A stretch of DNA of 22,179 nt from the NCBI GenBank assembly GCA_964443385.1, contig CAYUCO010000080.1:1-22179 (forward strand), given 5' to 3'. The position numbers and the translations under genes were made by a program. Below the pieces are notes generated by a model, which was not told the DNA's origin, did no database searches, and worked only from the letters and a program-made list of their open reading frames with translations. Source of the DNA: VFHP01 sp964443385 (GTDB taxonomy: Bacteria; Chloroflexota; Dehalococcoidia; Lucifugimonadales; UBA2985). Positions 7,944 to 16,282 of this stretch are shown here, one piece after another (the stretch's first letter is position 1; each line of letters starts with the position of its first letter).

Positions 7944-7972
7944 AGACTATCATCTACGCTTAGAGGTGTCAA
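7944..7972 (-). promoter_or_regulatory. lexA promoter
   Basis: On the minus strand TTGACA (plus 7967-7972) is followed after 17 bases by TAGTCT (plus 7944-7949). The -35 is perfect and the -10 matches three of six positions. The predicted start near 7937 puts the SOS box directly at the initiation site. Confidence 0.55.
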
Positions 7973-7978
7973 TATTGT

Positions 7979-8536
7979 TTAATTGTATTGGTTCATGCAC
8001 CATTCTATACCATAATTTATTATGTTCAAAGTAGCCTCAGTTACAGTTTCACATGTTGTCGCGAGAAGCAACTTTTCCTCGTTTTTGAATGTTCCTAAAA
8101 CGTGGAGAATACTATCGTTTTCGGATTCAGGTCTTCCTATGCCGACTCGCAATCTCGGTATATTTGTAGTGCCTAGGGCATTTATAATAGATTCAATACC
8201 TTTATGTCCTCCATGTGTTCCAGAAGTTCTTATCCTAATTTTGCCCAATGGCAGATCCATATCATCATATATTATTAATAGATCGGAAACCTGAATACCG
8301 AACCTGTCGCGTAAATATTTTATCGTGTCTCCACTATTATTCATGTAAGATCTAGATTTGACCAATATTACAGTTTCGCTATTTATGTAGCCAGTGCCTA
8401 TCAGGGCTAAGCTTTTCTTTTCCGAGAACTTTATTCCTGTGTTTCTTGATATTTCATCTAAACATATGGAACCGGCGTTATGCCTGGAATTGTCATATTT
8501 ACTATCTGGATTACCTAGTCCAACTATTATTTTCAT
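7979..8536 (-). CDS. pth: Peptidyl-tRNA hydrolase
   Basis: Releases tRNA from peptidyl-tRNA that drops off ribosomes. The 185-residue protein carries the active-site set: GLGNP with Asn9, RHNAG with the catalytic His19, SYMNNSG with the substrate-binding Asn pair, and YDDMDLPLG with the Asp that positions the histidine. The GTHGGHKGIESI loop has Lys where E. coli has Asn114; other bacterial lineages show the same variant, so loss of activity is not implied. Length is normal. It lies 54 bases behind ligA on the same strand. Confidence 0.95.
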   Translation of the reverse strand: MKIIVGLGNPDSKYDNSRHNAGSICLDEISRNTGIKFSEKKSLALIGTGYINSETVILVKSRSYMNNSGDTIKYLRDRFGIQVSDLLIIYDDMDLPLGKIRIRTSGTHGGHKGIESIINALGTTNIPRLRVGIGRPESENDSILHVLGTFKNEEKLLLATTCETVTEATLNIINYGIEWCMNQYN

Positions 8537-8590
8537 GTTTCATTTCTCAATTAGCGCTAACCAGCGAGTCTTGGCGCGGATATGAAGTGT

Positions 8591-10603
8591 TTAATAGGTG
8601 TCAATCATATATAGAAATTCTTCTTCGGACAGGATTTGCACCTCTAGATTAATTGCCTTTTGTAATTTGCTGCCAGGGTCTTTGCCCGATAGGACAAAAT
8701 TTGTATTCTTGGTTACGTTGTTAGTGACCACCCCACCCAGAGTAGAAATTTTATGTTCTAATGCGGATCTTGTGAAACTCTCCAATTTGCCTGTCAAAAC
8801 GAAAGTCATGCCATGCAATGATAAATATTCCGCGTTCTGCTCCGATTGGTGAATGTTCAACCCAGAACTTTCAAGTGAGTGTATTATATCCATATTCTTA
8901 GTTCGTGAAAAATATTCAATTATGCTGTCTGCTATTTTGTGACCTACATTAGGTAAGTTCAAAAGTGATTGTCTATCTGCTTTACTAAGTTTCTCCAAAC
9001 TCAGATATTGGGATGCTAGAGTTTCAGCAACTTGGGATCCTACATGTAAAATGCCTAGTCCAAATATTACCCTAGACAATGGTCTGGTTTTACTTGTTTC
9101 TATTGAGTCTATGATTTTGTTCGCACTCAACTCAGCTATTTTATCTAACGTCATAATTTTGCCAGCAGTTATTTTGTATATGTCGGATATGTCACTAATG
9201 AGATTGGAGGTTAATAAGTTTTCACAGAGTTTTTCTCCCATGCCTGCTATATCCATGGCATCTTTCGAAACAAAATGCTTAATCTTTTCTAACGCCTGGC
9301 CAGCACAGTTATCATTTGTGCAGTAATACATTGACTCTTCGGGTTGCCGGATTACGTTGGAGTTACACTTTGGGCAATTTGCAGGTAAAGAGAATTTTTG
9401 TTCGCCTCCGGTGCGTTTTTGCACGACTGGGCTGATCACCTGAGGTATCACTTCTCCGGCCCTTTGAATAATGACCCAGTCCCCGATACGAATATCTCTC
9501 TCTGTTATATAATCCTCGTTGTGTAAAGTTGCGGTTTTTATAGTAACTCCACCTACGGAAACCGGTTCCAATATTGCATAAGGATTTAATGATCCAGTTC
9601 TTCCAACATTTACTCCAATATTAGTTAATTTAGTGATAGCCTGCTCGGAAGGAAATTTATATGCTATTGCCCACCTGGGTTCTCTGGAGACATTACCCAG
9701 CTGTGTTTGCTGCTCAAATTTATTTACTTTTATAACAATGCCATCAGTGGCGTAATTTAGCGTATCTCTTATGGCCAACCAGTAGTCATAATATTCTTTT
9801 ACTTCTGATAAATGAGTACAGTGTAGATTGTTCGGATTTATTTTGAAGCCTAATTCTTGAAGTAATCCCATTGTATCCCAATGGTTATTGGGTGTATTTA
9901 TTCCATCGGAGTAACCTAATCCATAGATAAAAATATCTAAGGGACGTTCGTTAGTGATATTAGGGTCTAGTTGGCGTAAGGAACCTGAAGCAGAATTTCT
10001 TGGATTAGAGAAAGGGGGGAGATTTTCTAATACCCGTTTCTTGTTCATTGCAGTAAATGAGGATATGGGAAAGTACACTTCACCACGTACTTCTAAAGTT
10101 CCATTTGTATTATCTGATATCGACAGAGGAATTGATCTTATAGTTCGTAGATTTGGAGTGACGTTTTCGCCATTAAAGCCATCACCTCGTGTTGAGCCGT
10201 GTTTGAGTATTCCGTTTTCGTACGTAAGTGCCACAGCGAGGCCGTCCATTTTAAGTTCGCATACCATTTCGAAAGTGTCTTGACCGAGTAAATGGCAAGT
10301 CCTTGTGTACCAGTTTTCTAAATCCGCTGTATTGAAAACATTTCCCAAGCTAAGCAACGGTACTGGATGGTTTATTTCTGTGAATCTGGTGGATGGGGTA
10401 GCACCTACTCTTTGGGTTGGCGAATCTTCCGTAACAAGGTCTGGATATTTATCTTCTATACTTTTGAGTTCCTGCATTAATTGGTCGTATGCTTCGTCAG
10501 ATATATCGGATCTATCTAGTACGTAGTACAGATAATTATATTTGTTTATTTCTATCTTCAGGGCTGCTAGTCTAGTTTCTATTGAGTTATCTCTTATATC
10601 CAA
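8591..10603 (-). CDS. ligA: NAD-dependent DNA ligase
   Basis: Seals nicks in replication and repair using NAD+. The 670 residues show the full domain order: the Ia domain with NYLYYVLD (about 23-30); the adenylation domain with the AMP-accepting Lys118 in ELKMDG; the OB fold; a four-cysteine zinc finger CPKC...CTNDNC (about 405-430); helix-hairpin-helix repeats; and a C-terminal BRCT domain from about 595. The start codon is TTG, with AAGGA six bases upstream and the usual family N-terminus. It lies 74 bases behind DUF1015 and before pth. No LexA box is present, so SOS control is not expected. Confidence 0.97.
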   Translation of the reverse strand: MDIRDNSIETRLAALKIEINKYNYLYYVLDRSDISDEAYDQLMQELKSIEDKYPDLVTEDSPTQRVGATPSTRFTEINHPVPLLSLGNVFNTADLENWYTRTCHLLGQDTFEMVCELKMDGLAVALTYENGILKHGSTRGDGFNGENVTPNLRTIRSIPLSISDNTNGTLEVRGEVYFPISSFTAMNKKRVLENLPPFSNPRNSASGSLRQLDPNITNERPLDIFIYGLGYSDGINTPNNHWDTMGLLQELGFKINPNNLHCTHLSEVKEYYDYWLAIRDTLNYATDGIVIKVNKFEQQTQLGNVSREPRWAIAYKFPSEQAITKLTNIGVNVGRTGSLNPYAILEPVSVGGVTIKTATLHNEDYITERDIRIGDWVIIQRAGEVIPQVISPVVQKRTGGEQKFSLPANCPKCNSNVIRQPEESMYYCTNDNCAGQALEKIKHFVSKDAMDIAGMGEKLCENLLTSNLISDISDIYKITAGKIMTLDKIAELSANKIIDSIETSKTRPLSRVIFGLGILHVGSQVAETLASQYLSLEKLSKADRQSLLNLPNVGHKIADSIIEYFSRTKNMDIIHSLESSGLNIHQSEQNAEYLSLHGMTFVLTGKLESFTRSALEHKISTLGGVVTNNVTKNTNFVLSGKDPGSKLQKAINLEVQILSEEEFLYMIDTY

Positions 10604-10677
10604 TATTGTATCCTTGTTACCGGTTTGCTAACCAATTATTTTTGATTTGCAACGGATGTAAAGATGTGTTTCAGAGA

Positions 10678-11955
10678 TCATATTAATTGATTTATAACTA
10701 AACCAGTTGGTAGTTTTGGACTAAAATAGGTTGACTTTATTGGCAACCTTTGTCCATCACTAACAACAGATTCAAATAAGTCTAATGACAAAGGCGGTAG
10801 TACAAATCCAGATTGCCACTCGCCGGTGAGAACGAGAGTTTCCAATTCTCCGGAGTCATGAGTATAAGTAAGCATTCCTTTTTCAACTGCTTCTTGTTGA
10901 CTTCCTACTACTGGTTCTATCACGTTTTTGCCAAGAAATTGGGTCATACACTTTTCCAGTGGGGAGATATGACTTTCAGTATCACTGTTCCGGTTGAGTA
11001 TATAGAGTGTATTAGTCTGATTTGCTATTAATCCTAAACATGATTGATCCTGTCCTTGCATAATTTGTATTTTATGAACAGGTTTAGGTGTGTCAGATAG
11101 ATTAAATTCCTGGACTTCAAAATGGGTTCTTATCAGGTTCAGCATAGTATCAAACTGAGCATCTGAAAGGTGCCTCATTATTCGGTGGTAGGGCAAGACT
11201 ATTAATCCTGGATCCTCGATTTCTATAAGGCACATCAATATAAAACGACATGGGTCACTTTCACTTAGAGGTGTGAGCGTGTTCTGATGCTCCATGTACG
11301 CCAAAGAAGTTTCATATCTATGATGACCATCTGCTAGATATATAGCGGAATTCTTGAGGCAGTTTGTAATTTGTTCGTTGATCCTAGTGTCTTCTATTGC
11401 CCACAACTCTATTGTACCTTGATCGTAGTTGGCCGAGTCATTTGGTGTTTGATTCATAGTCCCACTGAGTAAATCGCTTATGTCTCCTGTATTATCTCTA
11501 TAAATACCCATTATGGGGCTGAGGTTAGCATTAGTTGCTTTTATTAGACCAAGGCGGTCCTTTTTAGGGCCAGAAGAGGTCTCTTCGTGAGGAAGAACAA
11601 TGCCCCTCGAAAATTCTTCCAGGCGCACCCTCGCAAATATAGATCTTCTACTTTTTTGAACCCCATCATGGTTAAATTTTTCTCTTATAGCATAAATTGT
11701 AGGGGTATCATCTCTAATTAAAACACCTTTGTTGACCCAACTTGACAATAATTGACCAGCTCTGGTGTAGCGGTTGTCAGTGTCTGAATCTGAGGCGTCT
11801 GATATGCCCAATTCGAGTCTTATGGCGTTATTTGGGCTCAATTCGTATAACTTTGACTGCTCGTCACTGGATATTACATCATATGGTGGGCATAACTCCT
11901 TTCCCAAATCCTCCGTTCTATACCTTAATCCTCTGAATGGTTGTACGTCAGCCAT
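10678..11955 (-). CDS. DUF1015 family protein
   Basis: A 425-residue cytoplasmic protein of the widespread DUF1015 family. Family hallmarks are the N-terminal PFRGLRY and CPPYDVI (22-28), PHEET...GPKKDRL (122-135) and ADGHHRYETSLAY (208-220). The conserved His, Asp and Arg residues in these motifs suggest an enzyme. In other genomes members often sit near serine-biosynthesis genes, but no such gene is present here, so I assign no reaction. GAGGG stands at a good distance before the ATG. It is divergent from the uvrD-like helicase and leads the strand containing ligA and pth. Confidence 0.88.
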   Translation of the reverse strand: MADVQPFRGLRYRTEDLGKELCPPYDVISSDEQSKLYELSPNNAIRLELGISDASDSDTDNRYTRAGQLLSSWVNKGVLIRDDTPTIYAIREKFNHDGVQKSRRSIFARVRLEEFSRGIVLPHEETSSGPKKDRLGLIKATNANLSPIMGIYRDNTGDISDLLSGTMNQTPNDSANYDQGTIELWAIEDTRINEQITNCLKNSAIYLADGHHRYETSLAYMEHQNTLTPLSESDPCRFILMCLIEIEDPGLIVLPYHRIMRHLSDAQFDTMLNLIRTHFEVQEFNLSDTPKPVHKIQIMQGQDQSCLGLIANQTNTLYILNRNSDTESHISPLEKCMTQFLGKNVIEPVVGSQQEAVEKGMLTYTHDSGELETLVLTGEWQSGFVLPPLSLDLFESVVSDGQRLPIKSTYFSPKLPTGLVINQLI

Positions 11956-11990
11956 TAAAAACCCTCAACATAATTATTATCGCTAATTTA

Positions 11991-12020
11991 AGTATAGCAA
12001 TTGCATTAGGATTAAGTCCA
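11991..12020 (-). promoter_or_regulatory. Promoter of DUF1015 (and perhaps ligA-pth)
   Basis: On the minus strand TGGACT (plus 12015-12020), an 18-base spacer and TATACT (plus 11991-11996), with TGC directly before the -10, which is an extended -10 element. The -35 matches four and the -10 five of six consensus bases. Confidence 0.55.
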
Positions 12021-12068
12021 TGAATACACACTAATTTTGATGGTTTTCAAGGGAGATCTGGACTTAAT
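12011..12068. repeat. 10-bp inverted repeat between divergent DUF1015 and helicase genes
   Basis: ATTAAGTCCA at 12011-12020 and its exact reverse complement TGGACTTAAT at 12059-12068, separated by 38 bases. The left arm contains the -35 of the DUF1015 promoter. The right arm lies upstream of the helicase's TATAAT box at about the -35 position. It could be a pair of sites for a shared regulator or simply similar -35 elements. Confidence 0.6.
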
Positions 12069-12084
12069 TTATGTATACCTGTTG

Positions 12085-12090
12085 TATAAT
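12085..12090 (+). promoter_or_regulatory. -10 box of the pcrA/uvrD gene
   Basis: A perfect TATAAT whose predicted start point (about 12097) falls at or one base before the ATG at 12098. TGGACT at 12059-12064 is the best -35 candidate, but with a 20-base spacer it is too far for a standard fit. Confidence 0.5.
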
Positions 12091-12097
12091 TTATACT

Positions 12098-14326
12098 ATG
12101 GAATCCAACATGATGGTGTTATTAAACAGAGAACAGAAAGAAGCTGTAGAACATGTGTCTGGTCCTGTTCTTATTTTGGCCGGCCCAGGTAGTGGTAAAA
12201 CTAGAGTAATAACTCATCGTATAGCGCATCTTATAAATGAGTGTGGAATACGTCCGTACAATATTGCTGCCGTTACGTTCACTAATAAGGCTGCATCTGA
12301 GATGAGGCAACGGTTGTTTGGATCGGATGAACTCGAAGGTTCTTTGGGCTTATTGGGTGACGTTCCCAACCAGAGAGATTTTACGGTGACTACATTCCAT
12401 TCCCTATGTTCTTTGATTCTTCGTTTAGATGGTAGTTCCATGGGATTGGCAAAAGACTTTGTTATATATGATAGGGATGACCAACTTACGCTGGTAACCA
12501 AAGCCATGGAAATATCAGAAATAGATCCTAAGCGTTTTTCTAATAGAGCAATATTAGACATCATTTCATCTGCTAAGAGTAAATTGATTACTTCAGATAC
12601 CTATATTGCTCAGCCAGGCAATCCAATGGACAGGATAATAGAAGTGGTATACAAAAGCTATCAAAATTTATTAGAACAAAACAAGGGAGTGGATTTTGAC
12701 GATCTGTTACTGAAGACTAACTTATTGTTCAATAACAACCCTTCCATATTGCACAAATATCAAGATAGGTATCAATATTTAATGATCGATGAATTTCAAG
12801 ACACGAATATGGCTCAATACAATTTAGCCACCAAAATAGCTAGGAAATACGAAAACATTTGTGTTGTTGGAGATCCAGATCAGTCAATATATTCTTGGAG
12901 AAATGCCGACATAAGAAATATACTTTCTTTTCAGGAAGATTATCCAAAATGTAAAGTCATAAATCTGAACGAAAATTATAGATCCACCTCAACAATACTC
13001 GATGGGGCTTATGGGGTAATATCACAGAACACTCAGAGAATAGAAAGAAAGTTAACAACGAGTAACCCTAAAGGGGATCCAATATTTGTGGGTGAGGCCT
13101 ATAACCCAGAAGAAGAAGCTCAATTAGTTATGAAAGAGATCAATCGATTAAGAGCCGAGAAGGGTTATTCATATAATGACTTTGCTGTTATGTATAGAGT
13201 TAATTCACAGTCGCGGGCACTTGAAGAGGGATGCTTGAGGAATAGCATCCCGTATAAATTGATTGGTGGTCTCAGGTTTTATCAGCGCAAGGAAGTGAGA
13301 GATTTAATAGCATACCTGAGAGTGATAGTGAATCCGCATGACAACGTTAGTTTATTGAGAATAATTAATACTCCACCAAGAGGTATCGGCCAAAAAACAA
13401 TTGATGAAATTGTGGCCCTATCAGATAAAAACAAAATATCCATATACGCAGCGATGGAGCTTGCTATTAATTCGAAATGTGGTGAAGATTCTAATAGAAG
13501 CAGTAGATCACAGAGAGTAATATCAAAATTTGTTGACCTTGTAACAAATCTTATTCATGACAGTGATGGGTTAGATCCCACTAGTATTATAAATCTCATT
13601 CTTGAAATAACAGGGTATCGAGTTTATCTAGAGGATCAAGGAGATCAAGGGACCGAAAGAATGGATAATATAGAAGAATTAAAGGTGACTGCTAATAAAT
13701 TCCAAAATGTTGATCCTGAGGATAGATTTATTGAATTCTTGCAAGGAATAGCTTTGGTATCAGACATAGATTCTCTTGATGATTTCCAAGATTCTATTGC
13801 ACTTATTACGTTACATCAAGCTAAAGGCTTAGAATTCCCTACAGTTTTTATAGTAGGGTTAGAAGAAGGTTTGTTGCCTCATATAAGGTCTTTTGATTAT
13901 GCGGATCAAATGGAAGAGGAAAGACGAGTTTTTTATGTTGGTATGACTAGGGCAAAGGAATGTTTATACATCACTCGTTCATTTAGAAGAGGATATAGAG
14001 GTAATGGAGTCAGCAACGTTGCTTCTAGGTTTTTGATGGATATACCAAGCGAATTAATGTCACATTTTTCAAATCGATCTATACCTCTTGGCTCACCAGT
14101 TACAAATCTAAAGAGACAATCTGACACTTCATATTTATCAGACCATCCGGTGGAACAAAGCCCCATGGAAGTGGGACAAAAGGTCAGGCATGATAGATTT
14201 GGCGATGGTATAGTCGTGTCATGTACTGCTATCGGGTATGACTACCAATTAACGGTTGCATTCAAGGCTGATGGGGGGGTCAGGAATTTGTTGTTAGGCT
14301 ATGCCAACCTAGAGTTACTGGATTGA
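12098..14326 (+). CDS. pcrA: UvrD/PcrA-type ATP-dependent DNA helicase
   Basis: Superfamily 1A 3'-5' helicase for repair and for removing proteins from DNA. From the ATG at 12098 the protein has 742 residues. All helicase motifs are in order: LNREQKEAV (Q motif), Walker A AGPGSGKT (28-35), DEFQDT (motif II), VGDPDQSIYSWR (III), LNENYRS (IV), ITLHQAKGLEF (V) and VFYVGMTRAKE (VI). The C-terminus, with VGQKVRHDRFGDGIVV, is the Tudor-like domain of PcrA/UvrD that contacts RNA polymerase. The start is uncertain: ATGs at 12071, 12098, 12110 and 12113 share the frame. The one at 12071 lies upstream of the -10 box and is unlikely. No good ribosome-binding site is present, which suits a leaderless message from 12098. 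It ends 16 bases from the convergent thrS stop. Confidence 0.94.
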   Translation: MESNMMVLLNREQKEAVEHVSGPVLILAGPGSGKTRVITHRIAHLINECGIRPYNIAAVTFTNKAASEMRQRLFGSDELEGSLGLLGDVPNQRDFTVTTFHSLCSLILRLDGSSMGLAKDFVIYDRDDQLTLVTKAMEISEIDPKRFSNRAILDIISSAKSKLITSDTYIAQPGNPMDRIIEVVYKSYQNLLEQNKGVDFDDLLLKTNLLFNNNPSILHKYQDRYQYLMIDEFQDTNMAQYNLATKIARKYENICVVGDPDQSIYSWRNADIRNILSFQEDYPKCKVINLNENYRSTSTILDGAYGVISQNTQRIERKLTTSNPKGDPIFVGEAYNPEEEAQLVMKEINRLRAEKGYSYNDFAVMYRVNSQSRALEEGCLRNSIPYKLIGGLRFYQRKEVRDLIAYLRVIVNPHDNVSLLRIINTPPRGIGQKTIDEIVALSDKNKISIYAAMELAINSKCGEDSNRSSRSQRVISKFVDLVTNLIHDSDGLDPTSIINLILEITGYRVYLEDQGDQGTERMDNIEELKVTANKFQNVDPEDRFIEFLQGIALVSDIDSLDDFQDSIALITLHQAKGLEFPTVFIVGLEEGLLPHIRSFDYADQMEEERRVFYVGMTRAKECLYITRSFRRGYRGNGVSNVASRFLMDIPSELMSHFSNRSIPLGSPVTNLKRQSDTSYLSDHPVEQSPMEVGQKVRHDRFGDGIVVSCTAIGYDYQLTVAFKADGGVRNLLLGYANLELLD

Positions 14327-14342
14327 TAATATGCTTTGGTAA

Positions 14343-16100
14343 CTAGGTCATTTTTGTAACAGATTCTTCTATTACATTTAGGATGTCAGATACAGTTTTG
14401 CTGCCCAGATCCTCACCTGATCTTGTTCTTATCGAAGCCTCGTCGGATTCCACTTCTCTATCTCCCACAATTAGCATATAGGGTATTTTTTGTATTTGGG
14501 CATCTCTAATCTTGGCGTTCATTCTGTCAGTTCTTTTGTCTACATTTATTCTTATATTACTGGAACGCAGTCTATTCGCCACTTTTTCTGCGTACTCTAT
14601 GTGTCTATCTGCTATTGGTATAACTACAGCTTGTACGGGAGAAAGCCAAGTAGGGAAAGCTCCTGCGTAATGCTCTATTAATACACCAAAGAAGCGTTCT
14701 ATTGACCCTAGCAGAGCTCTGTGTACCATATACGGTCTATGTTCTTGTCCGTCTTCACCGATATAACTTACGTCAAATCGTTCAGGTAGGTTAAAATCAA
14801 ATTGTATAGTGGTACATTGCCATTCTCGACCCAAAGCATCTACCATCTTCACATCAATTTTCGGACCGTAGAACACGGCACCCCCTTCATCTTCTTGATA
14901 GGGTAGATTATGGTTTTTTATCACATCCCTCAGTACATTTGTGGCCATTTCCCAGTCCTCAAGAGACCCAGCGAATTTTCCGCCTTTATCGCGCGTGGAC
15001 AAATAGACTCGAAACTCGGTGAATCCAAATGAATTCAGAAAGAATTGCATAAACTCCACACACTTTTCGACTTCTTCTTTGATTTGAGACGGGGTACAGA
15101 ATATATGGGCATCGTCCTGTGTAAACCCCCTTACTCTCAATAAACCGTGTAGCACTCCTGATCTTTCGTATCTGTATACGGTTCCTAGTTCTGCTAGTTT
15201 TATAGGAAGCTCTCTATAACTTCTAAGAGAACTCTTGTATATCTGTATATGGAAGGGACAGTTCATAGGTTTTACATAATAATCTTGTCCGTCTATGTCC
15301 ATTGGTGAATACATATTTTCCGTATAAAAATTCAGGTGGCCACTTGTTTCCCAGAGAGTAGAACGTCCTATGTGTGGAGAATAAACTATTTCATAATTTG
15401 CTTTAAAATGTTCTTTCCTCCAGAAGTCTTCTATGATAGTTCTAATTCGTCCACCCTTAGGATGCCAATATGCTAATCCAGGTCCATATTCCTCGTGGAA
15501 GGATAGAAGATCTAATTCTCTTGCAAGTCGCCTATGATCTCTTCTTTGAGCTTCTTCGAGTTTCAGTAAATGATCTTGCAGAGCCTCTTCAGATTCAAAC
15601 GCTGTACCATATATTCTTTGTAGCATAGGCCTTTTCTCGTCTCCGTGCCAATAGGCCCCAGCCACACTCAATAATTCAAAAGCTATAATTTGTCCAGTGT
15701 GTTCCAAATGAGGACCCCTGCAAAGGTCGGAGAAGTGTCCGTGGCTATATATACTGATGCTTTCATCACTGGGGATATCATTTATGATTTCTAGTTTGAA
15801 AGGTTGATCTGAAAACATAGATGATGCTTCTTCGCGGGTGATGTCGGAAGGTGAGAATGGTAACCCCAGACTTATTACTTCTTTTATGTATTTACGTATA
15901 TCGTCCAGATCATCTGGTGTGAATGGTTTTTCTAATTGGAAATCATAATAGAAACCGTCTTCAGTGGGTGGACCTATGGCAAGTTTGGCATTTGGAAATA
16001 GTTTCAACACGGCGTCCGCCATTATATGAGCTGCAGAATGACGCATTCGCTCACGAAGAAACTTCAATTCCTTATCGATGTCAGAATGATTTATGGTCAT
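14343..16100 (-). CDS. thrS: Threonyl-tRNA synthetase lacking the TGS domain
   Basis: Charges tRNA-Thr and hydrolyses Ser-tRNA-Thr. At 585 residues it is shorter than the E. coli enzyme (642) because it starts directly at the N2 editing domain. The N-terminal TGS domain is missing, and an in-frame TAG 21 bases before the ATG excludes an extension. Editing residues are present: His21 and His25 (RHSAAH), Cys127 and His131 (LCRGPH). The catalytic zinc ligands Cys281 (MNCPFH), His332 (DDAHIF) and His460 (VHRALLG) are intact. Motif 2 is YRYERSG...RVRGF and motif 3 is VHRALLGSIERFFG. The C-terminal anticodon domain is normal. No ribosome-binding site is visible. Divergent from prfB. Confidence 0.95.
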   Translation of the reverse strand: MTINHSDIDKELKFLRERMRHSAAHIMADAVLKLFPNAKLAIGPPTEDGFYYDFQLEKPFTPDDLDDIRKYIKEVISLGLPFSPSDITREEASSMFSDQPFKLEIINDIPSDESISIYSHGHFSDLCRGPHLEHTGQIIAFELLSVAGAYWHGDEKRPMLQRIYGTAFESEEALQDHLLKLEEAQRRDHRRLARELDLLSFHEEYGPGLAYWHPKGGRIRTIIEDFWRKEHFKANYEIVYSPHIGRSTLWETSGHLNFYTENMYSPMDIDGQDYYVKPMNCPFHIQIYKSSLRSYRELPIKLAELGTVYRYERSGVLHGLLRVRGFTQDDAHIFCTPSQIKEEVEKCVEFMQFFLNSFGFTEFRVYLSTRDKGGKFAGSLEDWEMATNVLRDVIKNHNLPYQEDEGGAVFYGPKIDVKMVDALGREWQCTTIQFDFNLPERFDVSYIGEDGQEHRPYMVHRALLGSIERFFGVLIEHYAGAFPTWLSPVQAVVIPIADRHIEYAEKVANRLRSSNIRINVDKRTDRMNAKIRDAQIQKIPYMLIVGDREVESDEASIRTRSGEDLGSKTVSDILNVIEESVTKMT

Positions 16101-16115
16101 ATTAATTAGTTCGCT

Positions 16116-16144
16116 AGTCTACAGATATGTTAATAGATAGGCAA
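16116..16144 (-). promoter_or_regulatory. Possible thrS promoter
   Basis: On the minus strand TTGCCT (plus 16139-16144), 17 bases, then TAGACT (plus 16116-16121), each matching four of six consensus bases. The predicted start near 16109 would leave a leader of only about eight bases, which agrees with the absence of a ribosome-binding site. Confidence 0.35.
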
Positions 16145-16190
16145 GGGGTGTTACTCTGATTACTTTCTTCTGTTTGTATCCACTAAATAT

Positions 16191-16220
16191 TTGACTGGCA
16201 TATTCCTAAGGATGTATCTT
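16191..16220 (+). promoter_or_regulatory. Possible prfB promoter
   Basis: TTGACT at 16191-16196, an 18-base spacer and TATCTT at 16215-16220. The start would be near 16227, giving a leader of about 56 bases that includes the palindrome CCTTAAGG at 16247-16254 and the ribosome-binding site GGGAG before the ATG at 16283. Confidence 0.45.
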
Positions 16221-16282
16221 AATGATAAATAATATTTTGTTTAACCCCTTAAGGATTTCGTTGAGAAAAGGGAGATTTTCAT

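Noticed and set aside
9954..10283. 109-residue plus-strand frame inside ligA
   Set aside because: It is a shadow on the opposite strand of a fully conserved ligase gene.
12146..12157. GAACATGTGTCT near the helicase start as a LexA box
   Set aside because: Only the left half-site fits; the right half differs at two of four positions, and it lies inside conserved coding sequence.
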